DNA from: Bacteroidia bacterium | GTDB taxonomy: Bacteria; Bacteroidota; Bacteroidia; Bacteroidales; Azobacteroidaceae | NCBI GenBank assembly: GCA_026000155.1 | Contig: BNYG01000005.1 | Span: 44,659 to 108,658 of the forward strand | DNA length: 64,000 bases | Direction of reading: 5' to 3' | Shown here: piece after piece, positions 7,109 through 16,592 of the stretch | Numbering within the stretch: the stretch's first letter is position 1 | Layout: every line of letters begins with the position of its first letter | Notes under the pieces: generated by a model | What the model was told of the DNA's origin: nothing | Databases searched by the model: none | What the model saw: only the letters and a program-made list of their open reading frames with translations | Program-made: the position numbers and the translations under genes

Positions 7109-10021
7109 ATGTCCATAAGATTAAATAAGGTAACAAAAAATTTGAACGTGGGACTTTCAACGGTAGTTAAATTCCTGCTCAGTAAAGGCTTTCCGACAGA
7201 GGAGAACCCGAATACGAAAATCAGTGATGAAGAGTATTCGTTACTCGTAAAAGAATTTAATAAAGACAAAGATCTGAAATTAGAATCCGAAAAGATTAGT
7301 CAGGAACGTCATCATAAGGAAAAGAAAGAAAGCGTTGCGGCAGAAGGTTACGAACAGAAAAAAAAGGAAGAAATAAAAACGGAAATTCCGAAAGAACTCC
7401 AACCTAAAGTTGTTGTAATAGGCAATATAAAAGACCTCAATCCTTCAAAACAACAGAAACCGGAACCTGTTCTTGTACCGGAAATCGAAGAAATCATAGA
7501 GGATGCTCCTGCAACAGAAGAATATCCGCCGCTTCTGGATATGGAAGACGAAGTAGAAGAAAACGTGGAAGTAATCGAAAGTGAAGAAGGCTTGGATAAT
7601 GATTTTGACGAAGATGACGAGGATGATTTCGAAGAAGAGGACGACGGCGAGGAAGAGGATGATTTCGAAGAGGATGATAATGAAGAGGTTTTAACTAAAC
7701 CGGAAGAACCGGAAACGGTAGAAGAAGAACCGGAAGCAAATGCTTCGAAAGAAATTTTTCGCTTGGCAAAACCGCGCATCGAACCGGCAATTAAAGTGAC
7801 CGGTAAAATTGATTTATCCACTATCAATCTTTCCACCCGTCCCAAGAAAAAGAGCAAAGAAGAAAAAAGAAAAGAACGGGCTGAAAAAGAAAAGAAAGCA
7901 GCTTTAGCTGCCAATTTGAAAAAAACATCGCAAACAGAAGCCAAAGAGGAAAAGCGGGAAAAACCCGTTTTGACGAAGAAAGCCGATTTGGACGAAGCGA
8001 AAAAGAAGAAACGTAACCGCATCAAACGCGAAAAAATAGATATAGAAAAAGGGGTTCCGGCAACTGCGCCCAAGGGAGAATCCCGGTTGAAACTTCGTAA
8101 ACCCTCTTCCAAAAGCGAAGTGAGCGAAGAAGATGTGCAAAAACAAGTGAAAGAAACATTGGCGCGCTTGACCAACAAAGGTCAAAAGAAAGGGGCCAAA
8201 TACCGTCGGGAAAAGCGGGATGCCGTTTCGCAACGTCAAAGTGAACAACACGAAATAGATGAACAGGAAAGCCGGATTATCAAAATTACGGAATTCGTTA
8301 CGGCAAATGACTTAGCCAACATGATGAATGTTCCGGTGGTTCAGATTATTTCTACCTGTATGGCCATCGGCATCATGGTTTCCATCAACCAACGGTTAGA
8401 TGCGGAAACCATCAATATTGTCGCCGACGAATTCGGGTTCAAAACAGAATATGTGAGTGCGGAAGTGGTGGAAGCCATTTCTGAAGAAGTCGATAAAGAA
8501 GAAGATTTGGTATCGCGTCCGCCGATTGTAACGGTGATGGGACACGTTGACCATGGTAAAACGTCCTTGCTTGACAATATCCGCAATACGAATGTCATAG
8601 CCGGTGAAGCCGGTGGTATCACGCAGCACATCGGCGCTTATAATGTGGAATTGGCTGACGGTCGCAAGATTACATTCTTAGACACTCCGGGTCACGAAGC
8701 ATTTACCGCCATGCGCGCCCGTGGAGCCAGTGTCACCGATATTGCCATCATCATTGTAGCTGCCGACGATAATGTGATGCCTCAAACCATTGAAGCTATC
8801 AACCATGCCGCCGCAGCCAATGTTCCTATGATATTTGCTATCAATAAAATAGATAAACCGGGGGCTGATCCAGAAAAAATAAAAGCCACCCTGGCCCAGA
8901 TGAATTATTTAGTGGAAGATTGGGGCGGAAAATACCAATCGCAGGATATTTCCGCTAAAAAAGGGGAGGGAGTACCCGAATTATTGGAAAAAATAGTTTT
9001 GGAAGCCGATTTATTGGATTTGAAAGCCAATCCGAAAAGACGTGCTATCGGCTCGGTCATCGAATCTTCATTGGATAAAGGCCGCGGGTATATGGTCACG
9101 ATGCTGGTACAGAACGGCACCCTGCGAATGGGAGATATCGTGCTGGCAGGAACGCATTTCGGTCGTGTCAAAGCCATGTTCAACGAACGAAATCAACGGA
9201 TAACGGAAGCCGGTCCTTCTGAACCGGTACTGATTTTGGGTTTGAACGGCGCTCCGCAAGCCGGAGATACGATCCACGTATTGGAAACCGAACAGGAAGC
9301 GAGGGAAATTGCTACGAAACGCGAACAATTGCAGCGTGAACAAGGTTTGCGTACACAAAAACTATTGACTTTGGACGATATCGGGCGCCGGATTGCCATC
9401 GGTAGTTTCCAACAATTAAACGTCATTGTAAAAGGCGACGTGGACGGTTCTGTGGAAGCTTTGTCGGATTCTTTGATTCGTCTTTCTACCGAACAAATTC
9501 AGGTCAATGTGATTCATAAAGGAGTGGGTCAGATATCCGAATCGGATGTCATTCTGGCTGCTGCCTCCGATGCGATCGTTATCGGATTCCAGGTACGTCC
9601 TTCGCAGTCGGCGCGTAAACTGGCTGAAAAAGAAGGAGTAGATATTCGTTTGTATTCGATTATCTATGATGCGATTGAAGAAGTGAAATCGGCTATGGAA
9701 GGGATGCTTTCTCCTGAAATCAAAGAAGAAATCACCGCCAACGTAGAAGTCCGTGAAGTATTCAAGATTACCAAAGTCGGCACCGTGGCCGGATGTATGG
9801 TGAAAGAAGGAAAAATCAAGCGCGGCAATAAAATACGCCTCATCCGCGACGGTATTGTGATTTATACCGGCGAATTGGGTTCATTGAAACGCTTCAAAGA
9901 AGACGTGAAAGAAGTGGCGCAAGGCTACGAATGTGGTCTGAATATTCATAATTTCAATGACATCAAAGTAGGTGACATTGTCGAAGCATTTGAAGAAGTA
10001 GAAGTGAAACAAACACTATAA
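7109..10021 (+). CDS. infB: Translation initiation factor IF-2
   Basis: 970 aa. An N-terminal IF2-N helical domain is followed by a long low-complexity linker: an Asp/Glu tract (~165-205), then Lys/Glu-rich helices. The GTPase domain begins at ~470 with G1 GHVDHGKT, G3 DTPGHEAF and G4 NKID; domains II-IV and the C-terminal fMet-tRNA-binding domain follow. IF-2 brings initiator tRNA to the 30S subunit in a GTP-dependent step. The strongly acidic block is an exaggerated form of the usual Bacteroidetes linker. Confidence 0.97.
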   Translation: MSIRLNKVTKNLNVGLSTVVKFLLSKGFPTEENPNTKISDEEYSLLVKEFNKDKDLKLESEKISQERHHKEKKESVAAEGYEQKKKEEIKTEIPKELQPKVVVIGNIKDLNPSKQQKPEPVLVPEIEEIIEDAPATEEYPPLLDMEDEVEENVEVIESEEGLDNDFDEDDEDDFEEEDDGEEEDDFEEDDNEEVLTKPEEPETVEEEPEANASKEIFRLAKPRIEPAIKVTGKIDLSTINLSTRPKKKSKEEKRKERAEKEKKAALAANLKKTSQTEAKEEKREKPVLTKKADLDEAKKKKRNRIKREKIDIEKGVPATAPKGESRLKLRKPSSKSEVSEEDVQKQVKETLARLTNKGQKKGAKYRREKRDAVSQRQSEQHEIDEQESRIIKITEFVTANDLANMMNVPVVQIISTCMAIGIMVSINQRLDAETINIVADEFGFKTEYVSAEVVEAISEEVDKEEDLVSRPPIVTVMGHVDHGKTSLLDNIRNTNVIAGEAGGITQHIGAYNVELADGRKITFLDTPGHEAFTAMRARGASVTDIAIIIVAADDNVMPQTIEAINHAAAANVPMIFAINKIDKPGADPEKIKATLAQMNYLVEDWGGKYQSQDISAKKGEGVPELLEKIVLEADLLDLKANPKRRAIGSVIESSLDKGRGYMVTMLVQNGTLRMGDIVLAGTHFGRVKAMFNERNQRITEAGPSEPVLILGLNGAPQAGDTIHVLETEQEAREIATKREQLQREQGLRTQKLLTLDDIGRRIAIGSFQQLNVIVKGDVDGSVEALSDSLIRLSTEQIQVNVIHKGVGQISESDVILAAASDAIVIGFQVRPSQSARKLAEKEGVDIRLYSIIYDAIEEVKSAMEGMLSPEIKEEITANVEVREVFKITKVGTVAGCMVKEGKIKRGNKIRLIRDGIVIYTGELGSLKRFKEDVKEVAQGYECGLNIHNFNDIKVGDIVEAFEEVEVKQTL

Positions 10022-10023
10022 CA

Positions 10024-10524
10024 GTGAATTGGTTAGATTTAGTCATAGTAGTCTGTGTAGCCATAGGATTGATAAAAGGCCTGTTTGATGGATTCATCAA
10101 ACAGGTCGTTTCGTTTATAGCTTTGGTAGCGGCGATCTTTTTTGCAGGGCAAATCGCTGTTCCTGTCCGGACCTTCTTGACAAATCATGTCAGCAGTGAT
10201 ACCGTTTCACCACAAATACTACACGGCTTTTGTTATATAACGGCCTTTGTAATCATCATTTTTATAATTGTCCTTTTGGGAAAAGTAGTGGATATTGCGA
10301 TTAAAATGACTCCCGCCAAACCCTTGAATGTTTTGTTAGGCGGTTTGTTCGGCATAGGGATATGGTTGCTTTCATTAAGCATTTTATTCAATATCTTTGC
10401 TGTTTTCGATTCCAAATCAACGATTATCCCCAAGCACGTACAGGAAAAATCCGTTTTCTATCACCGGGTCAAAGACTTGGTTCCGACGCTCTATCCTGTT
10501 TGGAAAACTTATTTTAAAAATTAA
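10024..10524 (+). CDS. CvpA family membrane protein
   Basis: 166 aa with four predicted membrane segments (starting near residues 4, 28, 68 and 100). MNWLDLVIVVCVAIGLIKGLFDGFIKQ is the typical CvpA (colicin V production) opening, of unclear molecular function. The start is GTG, two bases after the infB stop, implying translational coupling. In related Bacteroidales cvpA is followed directly by sufB; here a small gene pair lies between. Confidence 0.85.
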   Translation: MNWLDLVIVVCVAIGLIKGLFDGFIKQVVSFIALVAAIFFAGQIAVPVRTFLTNHVSSDTVSPQILHGFCYITAFVIIIFIIVLLGKVVDIAIKMTPAKPLNVLLGGLFGIGIWLLSLSILFNIFAVFDSKSTIIPKHVQEKSVFYHRVKDLVPTLYPVWKTYFKN

Positions 10525-10536
10525 ATCAAAAATACT

Positions 10537-10544
10537 TATCTTTG
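10537..10544 (+). promoter_or_regulatory. -7 element TATCTTTG before the small gene pair
   Basis: An exact TAnnTTTG match just after the cvpA stop, with no clear -33 at normal spacing. A start near 10551 would give the ATG at 10574 a short leader and make the ATG at 10550 untranscribed or leaderless. Confidence 0.5.
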
Positions 10545-10573
10545 TATCCATGAAATCAATAAAATCCAATAAC

Positions 10574-10774
10574 ATGGTAGAAGTAGAAGAATTAACATAC
10601 GAAAAAATTCATCGTCTTAAAGCAGAACAAGACAAGCTGGTAATCGAAGGCAAAATGGAGTACCCTCAGATTATTCGGGGGTTTTCGGCGGAAGAAAGAA
10701 TGGAATTTAACAAAGGAATTCCAATGGAAGAGGTATTTGATAAACTATCTAAAAAATACAATATTACTATATAA
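10574..10774 (+). CDS. Small protein, possible antitoxin of a two-gene module
   Basis: 66 aa from ATG 10574 (MVEVEELTYEKIHRLKAEQDKL); an upstream in-frame ATG at 10550 adds eight residues but falls too close to the -7 element. Not recognised as a named family. It is helical and charged, with a C-terminal segment GIPMEEVFDKLSKKYNITI. Its stop overlaps the next start (TAATG), as in many toxin-antitoxin pairs with the antitoxin first. That role is inferred from size and arrangement only. Confidence 0.6.
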   Translation: MVEVEELTYEKIHRLKAEQDKLVIEGKMEYPQIIRGFSAEERMEFNKGIPMEEVFDKLSKKYNITI

Positions 10775-11079
10775 TGATAGTCCATTTTAGTGAAGCAGCC
10801 AAAGCAACTATTGACCATTACTTTGATAATTATATTGGAAATCAAAATCATAATGATATGGTTCAAAGGGCTTATCATTTATCAAAAATACGAGTATGCC
10901 TGTCCCACTTTCTTGCTTTAGACACTTATGTGGCAGAGAATAGAAAATTTGTTGATATAGATGATATTTGCACGGTAGAATATGCTTTAGAAAAAAATAA
11001 TACAGAAGTATTGATTAAAAATATTTACTTCAATAAAACAAGAGAACAATCTCTTTTTGAATTTATTATCAATTATTGA
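10774..11079 (+). CDS. Small protein, possible RelE/ParE-like toxin
   Basis: 101 aa, starting inside the TAATG overlap with the gene before. It has two N-terminal helices, then strands including [20 protein letters not shown], a pattern loosely like the RelE/ParE fold (helical hairpin, then a sheet ending in a V.I..I.F strand). No catalytic motif can be asserted. It ends 4 bp before the sufB ATG, so the pair is wedged into the cvpA-sufB junction. It could instead be an uncharacterised conserved protein. Confidence 0.55.
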   Translation: MIVHFSEAAKATIDHYFDNYIGNQNHNDMVQRAYHLSKIRVCLSHFLALDTYVAENRKFVDIDDICTVEYALEKNNTEVLIKNIYFNKTREQSLFEFIINY

Positions 11080-11083
11080 AATT

Positions 11084-12532
11084 ATGACAGACGATACAAA
11101 CGATATATTAAATGAATTTACGAACAAAGACTATGAATATGGCTTTGTTACCAATATAAACACGGATTTCATTCCTAAAGGATTGAATGAAGATATTGTC
11201 CGTGTGATTTCTGCGAAAAAGAACGAACCGGAATGGTTGCTCGATTTTCGGCTGAAAGCTTTCCGTTATTGGTTGACACTCCAAATGCCGGAATGGGCGC
11301 ATCTCACGATTCCGACCATTGATTATCAGGATATTATTTATTATGCCGCTCCGCAAAAAAAGGAAGGGCCGAAAAGTTTGGATGAAGTAGATCCGGAATT
11401 ATTGAAAACCTTTGATAAATTGGGCATTCCCTTGCATGAAAGGGCCATACATGCCGGTATGGCAGTAGATGCCGTCATGGACAGTGTTTCCGTAAAAACC
11501 ACTTATAAGAGCGACCTTGCCGAAAAGGGAATTATCTTTTGCTCTTTCAGCGAAGCCGTGCAAGACCATCCCGATTTGGTCAAAAAATATTTGGGAAGCG
11601 TAGTTTCCTATCGCGATAATTTTTTTGCAGCCTTAAATTCCGCTGTTTTCAGCGACGGCTCCTTTGTGTTCATTCCCAAAGGCGTACGCTGCCCGATGGA
11701 ATTGTCCACCTATTTCCGCATCAATGCCATGAAAACCGGACAGTTCGAACGCACCTTAATTGTGGCGGAAGAAGATTCGTATGTCAGTTATTTGGAAGGC
11801 TGTACCGCTCCAATGCGTGATGAGAATCAATTGCATGCAGCGATTGTGGAAATCGTGGTTTTAGACCGGGCTGAAGTCAAATATTCGACGGTTCAGAATT
11901 GGTATCCGGGGGATAAGGAAGGAAAAGGCGGTATCTATAATTTTGTTACCAAACGAGGCATTTGCAAAGGGGAAGCCTCCAAAATATCCTGGACACAGGT
12001 AGAAACCGGTTCAGCCATCACCTGGAAATATCCCAGTTGCATCTTAGCCGGTGATCATTCGGTCGGCGAATTTTATTCGGTCGCCGTCACCAACAATTAC
12101 CAACAGGCGGACACGGGCACGAAAATGATTCATATCGGAAAAAACACCCGGAGCCTGATTGTTTCCAAAGGAATTTCTTCCGGAAAAAGCCAAAACAGTT
12201 ACCGGGGATTGGTTCGAGTGAATCCGGGAGCGGAAAACGCCCGCAACCATTCGCAATGCGACAGTTTGCTATTGAGCGAGACCTGCGGTGCGCATACGTT
12301 TCCCTACATGGATATTCAGAACGAATCGTCCATTGTGGAACACGAAGCTACTACATCCAAAATCAGCGAAGACCAGGTGTTTTACTGCAATCAACGGGGC
12401 ATTCCTACCGAAACGGCTATTGGGTTGATTGTGAATGGTTATGCTAAGGAGGTATTGAATAAACTTCCTATGGAGTTTGCTGTGGAGGCGCAGAAGTTGT
12501 TGCAGGTTAGTTTGGAGGGGAGTGTTGGGTAG
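11084..12532 (+). CDS. sufB: Fe-S cluster assembly scaffold SufB
   Basis: 482 aa from ATG 11084; an earlier in-frame TTG at 11057 lies inside the preceding gene. Beta-helix SufB/SufD family with the SufB-type conserved stretches [28 protein letters not shown], EGCTAPMRD and the C-terminal [20 protein letters not shown]. SufB forms the SufBC2D complex that builds Fe-S clusters from SufS-derived sulfur. Its partners sufC, sufD and sufS lie 15.5 kb or more downstream, so the operon is split here. Confidence 0.95.
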   Translation: MTDDTNDILNEFTNKDYEYGFVTNINTDFIPKGLNEDIVRVISAKKNEPEWLLDFRLKAFRYWLTLQMPEWAHLTIPTIDYQDIIYYAAPQKKEGPKSLDEVDPELLKTFDKLGIPLHERAIHAGMAVDAVMDSVSVKTTYKSDLAEKGIIFCSFSEAVQDHPDLVKKYLGSVVSYRDNFFAALNSAVFSDGSFVFIPKGVRCPMELSTYFRINAMKTGQFERTLIVAEEDSYVSYLEGCTAPMRDENQLHAAIVEIVVLDRAEVKYSTVQNWYPGDKEGKGGIYNFVTKRGICKGEASKISWTQVETGSAITWKYPSCILAGDHSVGEFYSVAVTNNYQQADTGTKMIHIGKNTRSLIVSKGISSGKSQNSYRGLVRVNPGAENARNHSQCDSLLLSETCGAHTFPYMDIQNESSIVEHEATTSKISEDQVFYCNQRGIPTETAIGLIVNGYAKEVLNKLPMEFAVEAQKLLQVSLEGSVG

Positions 12533-12542
12533 AGTTTTTTTA

Positions 12543-12603
12543 ACCACATAGTCACATAGACACAATAGAAAAAACTATGTGGCTATTGTGTCTATGTGGT
12601 ACA
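12543..12603. repeat. Left hairpin flanking the GxxExxY gene
   Basis: catagacacaatag (12555-12568) pairs with ctattgtgtctatg (12583-12596) and the stem extends by about 3 bp. The words catag, cacatag and aaccacatag recur. Closely related words form the hairpin at 13046-13119 on the other side of the same gene. It may also terminate sufB transcription, as it follows the stop by 10 nt and is preceded by a T run. Confidence 0.75.
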
Positions 12604-12629
12604 TTGTATAACTATAAATAGAATTAATT

Positions 12630-13043
12630 ATGATTTTGACTAAATCGTACGTTGACAAATTAAGCAGAGAAATCATTGGTGCCGCCATTGAAGTTCACAA
12701 AGAGCTTGGACCCGGCTTATTAGAAAGCGTGTATGAAAAATGCTTGGTTTATTTATTAAGAGAGAAAGGATTTCACACGGAATCCCAAATAAAAGTTCCA
12801 ATAATATTCAAAGGAATAACCTTAGATGCCGATTTGCGATTGGATATACTGGTCAATGAAACAATTATTGTTGAGTTAAAAACCGTTGATTGTATGTTGC
12901 CTGTTCATGATGCACAAATACTATCCTACCTCAAATTGCTTCAAAAACCCAAAGGAATATTAATCAATTTCAAGTGTGCAAATATCTTTTACGGCGGTCA
13001 AAAAACGTTCGTAACGGAATATTACCGTAGGTTGCCGGATTGA
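12630..13043 (+). CDS. GxxExxY family protein (PD-(D/E)XK-like fold)
   Basis: 137 aa. It contains the naming motif GLLESVYE (G..E..Y), and LRLDILVNETIIVELKTVD, the D...ExK core of PF13366 (PDDEXK_3). The family is abundant and dispersed in Bacteroidetes and other phyla, sometimes inside rRNA intervening sequences. Its function is unknown, and nuclease activity has not to my knowledge been shown. The gene is bracketed by related hairpins (12543-12603 and 13046-13119), suggesting it moves or is copied as a unit. No -7 element is obvious upstream. Confidence 0.88.
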   Translation: MILTKSYVDKLSREIIGAAIEVHKELGPGLLESVYEKCLVYLLREKGFHTESQIKVPIIFKGITLDADLRLDILVNETIIVELKTVDCMLPVHDAQILSYLKLLQKPKGILINFKCANIFYGGQKTFVTEYYRRLPD

Positions 13044-13045
13044 TT

Positions 13046-13119
13046 TTTTTTAACCATATAGACACATAGTCACATAGTTTTTTGTATCTATGTGACTATG
13101 TGTCTATATGGTTAAAAAA
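13046..13119. terminator. Perfect 32-bp hairpin between GxxExxY and exonuclease genes
   Basis: Arms 13046-13077 and 13088-13119 are exact inverted copies (ttttttaaccatatagacac... and its complement), with a 10-nt loop. T runs on both strands make it an efficient-looking bidirectional terminator for two convergent genes. It overlaps the last codons of the exonuclease gene. It shares words with the left hairpin at 12543, so it also belongs to a repeat family. Confidence 0.85.
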
Positions 13120-13606
13120 TCCGCAAAGCAATCCACGCACAAGCTTCTGCATCTGCCAACGCATGATGGTGATTCCTCAAATCATATCCGCAATGTGCCG
13201 CTACCGTATGCAATTGATGATTGGGCAACAATTTCCCAAAAGCTCGCCGGGAAGCCCGACAGGTACAAAAGAAAGCATAATCGGGATAATCCATGCGATA
13301 TACTCTGTGAACGGCACGCAAACAACCTTCATCAAACGGACTATTATGCGCAACCAAAGGCAATCCGGCAATTTTCGGTGCTATCTCTGCCCAAACACTT
13401 GGAAAAACCGGTTCCTTATCGGTATCTTCGGCAGTCAAGCCATGTATTCGGGTGTTAAACCACGCATAATATTCCGGCTCGGGACGAATTAAGCGGTAAA
13501 TCTTTTCGGTAATTTGTCCGTCGCGAACAATGACTATGCCCACACTGCAAACAGAGGATGGGGAGCCGTTGGCGGTTTCAAAATCAATGGCTGCAAAATC
13601 GGTCAT
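13112..13606 (-). CDS. DEDDh 3'-5' exonuclease (DNA polymerase III epsilon-like)
   Basis: 164 aa. Exo I is DFET (residues 8-11), Exo II is around AHNSPFDE, and Exo III is the HHALADAEA block with the His and final Asp. A full catalytic set is therefore visible. It is small, with no extra domain, so it is a stand-alone exonuclease rather than a polymerase subunit. The start codon overlaps the end of mcrC by 4 bp (13603-13606), placing it last in an mcrB-mcrC-exonuclease operon. Confidence 0.88.
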   Translation of the reverse strand: MTDFAAIDFETANGSPSSVCSVGIVIVRDGQITEKIYRLIRPEPEYYAWFNTRIHGLTAEDTDKEPVFPSVWAEIAPKIAGLPLVAHNSPFDEGCLRAVHRVYRMDYPDYAFFCTCRASRRAFGKLLPNHQLHTVAAHCGYDLRNHHHALADAEACAWIALRIF

Positions 13607-14886
13607 AATATTTTTATTGGTAATTTCATTCCAATCTTGTAAAATTTGGTAAATCCATCAATTTTTTCTTCCTTCAATTTTCTACCTATAAAATTGTTTG
13701 ATTTTTCATCGTCAGGATAGATAATAACACAATCAACGATAGTGGTTTCGTCCTTTATACTTAATTTCTCGCGAATTTTAACTGTCCGTGCATAACCGCT
13801 TAATTGGCGGACATCTTCTATTTCAGGTGAATTCGTTTTATATTGAGGTTTATACTTTGTATCAAGTATCATTTTTTCATTATCTGACACAAAAAGAAAA
13901 TCGGGAATTTGATTTTTCGTTCCTTTCTGATATTCAATGTGACAATCTTTATACTCTTCTTTAAGTAATGAATAAACATACAACTCAAACAATTTCGACA
14001 TATCAATCCAAAACGGCGGTAATGCTTTGTCAATCGTTCGAGCGTCTGCTTTTTTGTATGAATAGCCAAATCGTTGTAAAATCTTTTTTGCCAAGTCGAT
14101 TGCTTCAACATACTCTTTGTATAAAGCATTAACTTTCACTCTTTTGATTTCCGAATAAGATATTTCTTCCGAGATATTGTCAAAATACGATAAAAGCCGA
14201 TTCTCTTTTTGGATTAACTCTTTATATTGTGTTAAGTGGTGGTTTGAATATCTTTGAATAAAAATCATCGCTTTTTTTAACAAGCGATTTTCGAGGCAAT
14301 CAACGCCATATTCCTGAAAATGACAATACACTCTATCTTCGCGTTTGACTGTAATATTTTTCTTCAACTGTTGCGAAAATTTGATTTTCCCTTTAATTTT
14401 GCTGTTCAGATTTTCCTCTACAACAATATAATTCTTTTTCAATCCTTGTTTGGTAATTTTATCGACAAGCGACAGAAAATGCACAATCATAAAAGGTGTG
14501 AGTTCACAATCAAAATCTGTAATTGGAATTGCTGTTTTTTTGAAATCAAAATGATAGGTCTCTTTCAGAAACTTTGAGATTTCCAGATGTTTAAGGCAAT
14601 GCACAAACATTCCAATATAGTCAATTTCTATTTTGGGGTGAACAATAAGATATTTTGTGTAATCTTGTTGCTCCTCTTTTGTTTTAATCCAATCTATACC
14701 AATGTAATAGGAAGCACATAATTCATTGTTGAAATAAGACAAGCCAAGATTCACTATTTCATGGATTTTCTGACTTTTTGAAAATTCAAGCTTATGCTTC
14801 CAACTATCATCTTTATCTTGCCATTTCTCTTGGGCTTTTGATAATGGTTGCTGTTCGTTAAAAGGATATGTTAGTGGATTAGTCAT
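13603..14886 (-). CDS. mcrC: McrC-like nuclease subunit of a type IV restriction system
   Basis: 427 aa. The C-terminal PD-(D/E)XK nuclease core is seen at QIPDFLFVSDNEKMILDTKYKPQ (D...DxK). The N-terminal two thirds match the McrC/McrBC 5-methylcytosine restriction family in layout (LNSKIKGKIKFSQQ, then ENRLLKKAM). McrC is recruited by McrB rings and cuts modified DNA. It overlaps mcrB by 8 bp, implying coupled translation. The McrBC assignment rests on the pair together. Confidence 0.88.
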   Translation of the reverse strand: MTNPLTYPFNEQQPLSKAQEKWQDKDDSWKHKLEFSKSQKIHEIVNLGLSYFNNELCASYYIGIDWIKTKEEQQDYTKYLIVHPKIEIDYIGMFVHCLKHLEISKFLKETYHFDFKKTAIPITDFDCELTPFMIVHFLSLVDKITKQGLKKNYIVVEENLNSKIKGKIKFSQQLKKNITVKREDRVYCHFQEYGVDCLENRLLKKAMIFIQRYSNHHLTQYKELIQKENRLLSYFDNISEEISYSEIKRVKVNALYKEYVEAIDLAKKILQRFGYSYKKADARTIDKALPPFWIDMSKLFELYVYSLLKEEYKDCHIEYQKGTKNQIPDFLFVSDNEKMILDTKYKPQYKTNSPEIEDVRQLSGYARTVKIREKLSIKDETTIVDCVIIYPDDEKSNNFIGRKLKEEKIDGFTKFYKIGMKLPIKIL

Positions 14887-16498
14887 TCTTTATCTCTGGA
14901 ATTTGTTCGTTTTTTAACGATTTTCTCTCGTCATCATTAAGAGTGAGCAATCCGTCCTTATCATATTCTAATAGCAAAGGAATAATCTGATATTTTAAAT
15001 TAAAGTCGAAATCGTCCATGAAATAACTGTGACCAATCATAATATCATCTGCATCTAAATCCGGATTAATACGGTTTTCTATCAATTTTTTGATTTTTTC
15101 AAATGTTGTTTTTGCTGTTGGATCTGTAATCAACGTTTCATCTGCTCGTAATGGATAAAACGCAAATCTACGACGCAAAGCATAATCAATTTGTCCAATA
15201 CTGCGGTCAGCAGTATTCATTGTCCCTATAATGTAGAGGTTTGACGGCACACCAAATGGTTCTGGCGAATAAGGCAATGCAACCTTTATTTCATTTTTCT
15301 CGCCAAGCCGTTTGTCTTTTTCTAAAAGAGTAATCAATTCGCCAAATATTTTAGAAATATTGCCCCGATTGATTTCGTCTATGATGAGAACATAATTTTT
15401 TTCAGAATAGTCACTTGTATATTTTGGAACATGATATTTTTCCTCTAAATACTTCAATATACCCACACCATAACCCGGATAATGAATGTTTGGATAATCT
15501 TTTTGTATGGAGTATGGGTGTTTAAAAATATCATATATATTGGAGCATTCATAAATTTTCTTGATAGATTCAATGTTTATAGGGATGCCACTCCCAATTG
15601 TTTGCGATTTTGTATTGTTGGGAATTATATAAAATGAATTTCCATCATTATATAATATAGAAAATTCAGCTCCAGTAACAGTTTTTGCTTTTACAACATT
15701 TTTTTCATCAGAACATTCCTCTTTTAATTTTTCTATCGCATCATCCAAAGAATTCATGCTGCTTTTTTCTTTGGCCCGTTGGCATATTTTCTTAAAAATG
15801 CCGGGTTCAACGCTATAAATAATTTTTCCTTCACTTTCCTCATTACATTTGGGTTTCAATCCCTCTACAAACTCCTCATAATCTAATGACTGGTGAAAAG
15901 TTGTAAAGGCAACTTGCCCACTTTCAACCAACTCTTTATACCTTAACATCAATTCTTTTCGATTATTTGGCAATTTGTCTATTCCGTCACAAACGGCAAC
16001 TGCTATTTCTGCAGTTGTATAGGTCTTACCAACACCGGGAGCACCTGTTAAAATCATATTTTTAGATTTTTCAAGCAACTTTACTTTGTTTTGAATGTCT
16101 GCTTTCATTTCTATATTTTGTATTTTTTCTTGTACAAATTGCAACATCGTATCATTTCGCATAATTTCTATCGTCTTACGATATGAAATTCCTTCAAAAT
16201 CTTCTGACAAATTGTTGTCAATCCATTCCACTTTAAAAGAATAATAATCTTCTTTCGCGAATATTTTTCCAAAGGCTTTGAGTCGAGTACATGTAATATC
16301 GTGGTTTGTACCTTTTGTAAAAGACGATTTCATTAATAAAATATCCCCAATATTTATTTGTTCTAAAATATTTCTATTACGTTCATCCTCATTTGCAGCA
16401 TAGCCATCGAACCATTTTCCTTCATCAATAAATTCTTGAGATACATCATCATTACCTCCCCTATTACAGCCTACTGCCCAATAATTTCTGTTTGTCAT
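14879..16498 (-). CDS. mcrB: McrB-like AAA+ GTPase with EVE-like N-terminal reader domain
   Basis: 539 aa from ATG 16498. Residues ~1-115 (YWAVGCNRGG...GDILLMKSSF...DITCTRLKAFGKI) look like an EVE/PUA-type domain, a fold that reads modified bases. The AAA+ domain has Walker A GAPGVGKT (152-159), Walker B VLIIDEINRGNISK and the McrB signature MNTADRSIGQID. By family, it forms GTP-driven rings that bind modified DNA and direct McrC. A TTG upstream (16528) is part of the -7 promoter element, so it was not used as start. Confidence 0.88.
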   Translation of the reverse strand: MTNRNYWAVGCNRGGNDDVSQEFIDEGKWFDGYAANEDERNRNILEQINIGDILLMKSSFTKGTNHDITCTRLKAFGKIFAKEDYYSFKVEWIDNNLSEDFEGISYRKTIEIMRNDTMLQFVQEKIQNIEMKADIQNKVKLLEKSKNMILTGAPGVGKTYTTAEIAVAVCDGIDKLPNNRKELMLRYKELVESGQVAFTTFHQSLDYEEFVEGLKPKCNEESEGKIIYSVEPGIFKKICQRAKEKSSMNSLDDAIEKLKEECSDEKNVVKAKTVTGAEFSILYNDGNSFYIIPNNTKSQTIGSGIPINIESIKKIYECSNIYDIFKHPYSIQKDYPNIHYPGYGVGILKYLEEKYHVPKYTSDYSEKNYVLIIDEINRGNISKIFGELITLLEKDKRLGEKNEIKVALPYSPEPFGVPSNLYIIGTMNTADRSIGQIDYALRRRFAFYPLRADETLITDPTAKTTFEKIKKLIENRINPDLDADDIMIGHSYFMDDFDFNLKYQIIPLLLEYDKDGLLTLNDDERKSLKNEQIPEIKND

Positions 16499-16525
16499 AT
16501 ATGATTCTTTTGTAATTTTCGTCTG

Positions 16526-16533
16526 CAAAGTTA
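16526..16533 (-). promoter_or_regulatory. -7 element of the mcrBC operon (TAACTTTG)
   Basis: Exact TAnnTTTG on the minus strand, ~28 nt upstream of the mcrB ATG, with a TTG about 17 nt further upstream. Its TTG overlaps a false in-frame start codon. Confidence 0.65.
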
Positions 16534-16592
16534 CTAAATAAATTCAAGCCAACCTTATCCTTATTTTGATGGAATTTTTTTCAAAATATATT

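Noticed and set aside
7348..8178. 276-aa Ser-rich minus-strand frame opposite infB
   Set aside because: It is the antisense of the Asp/Glu/Lys-rich linker of IF-2; the Ser/Phe runs are mirror images of acidic codons.
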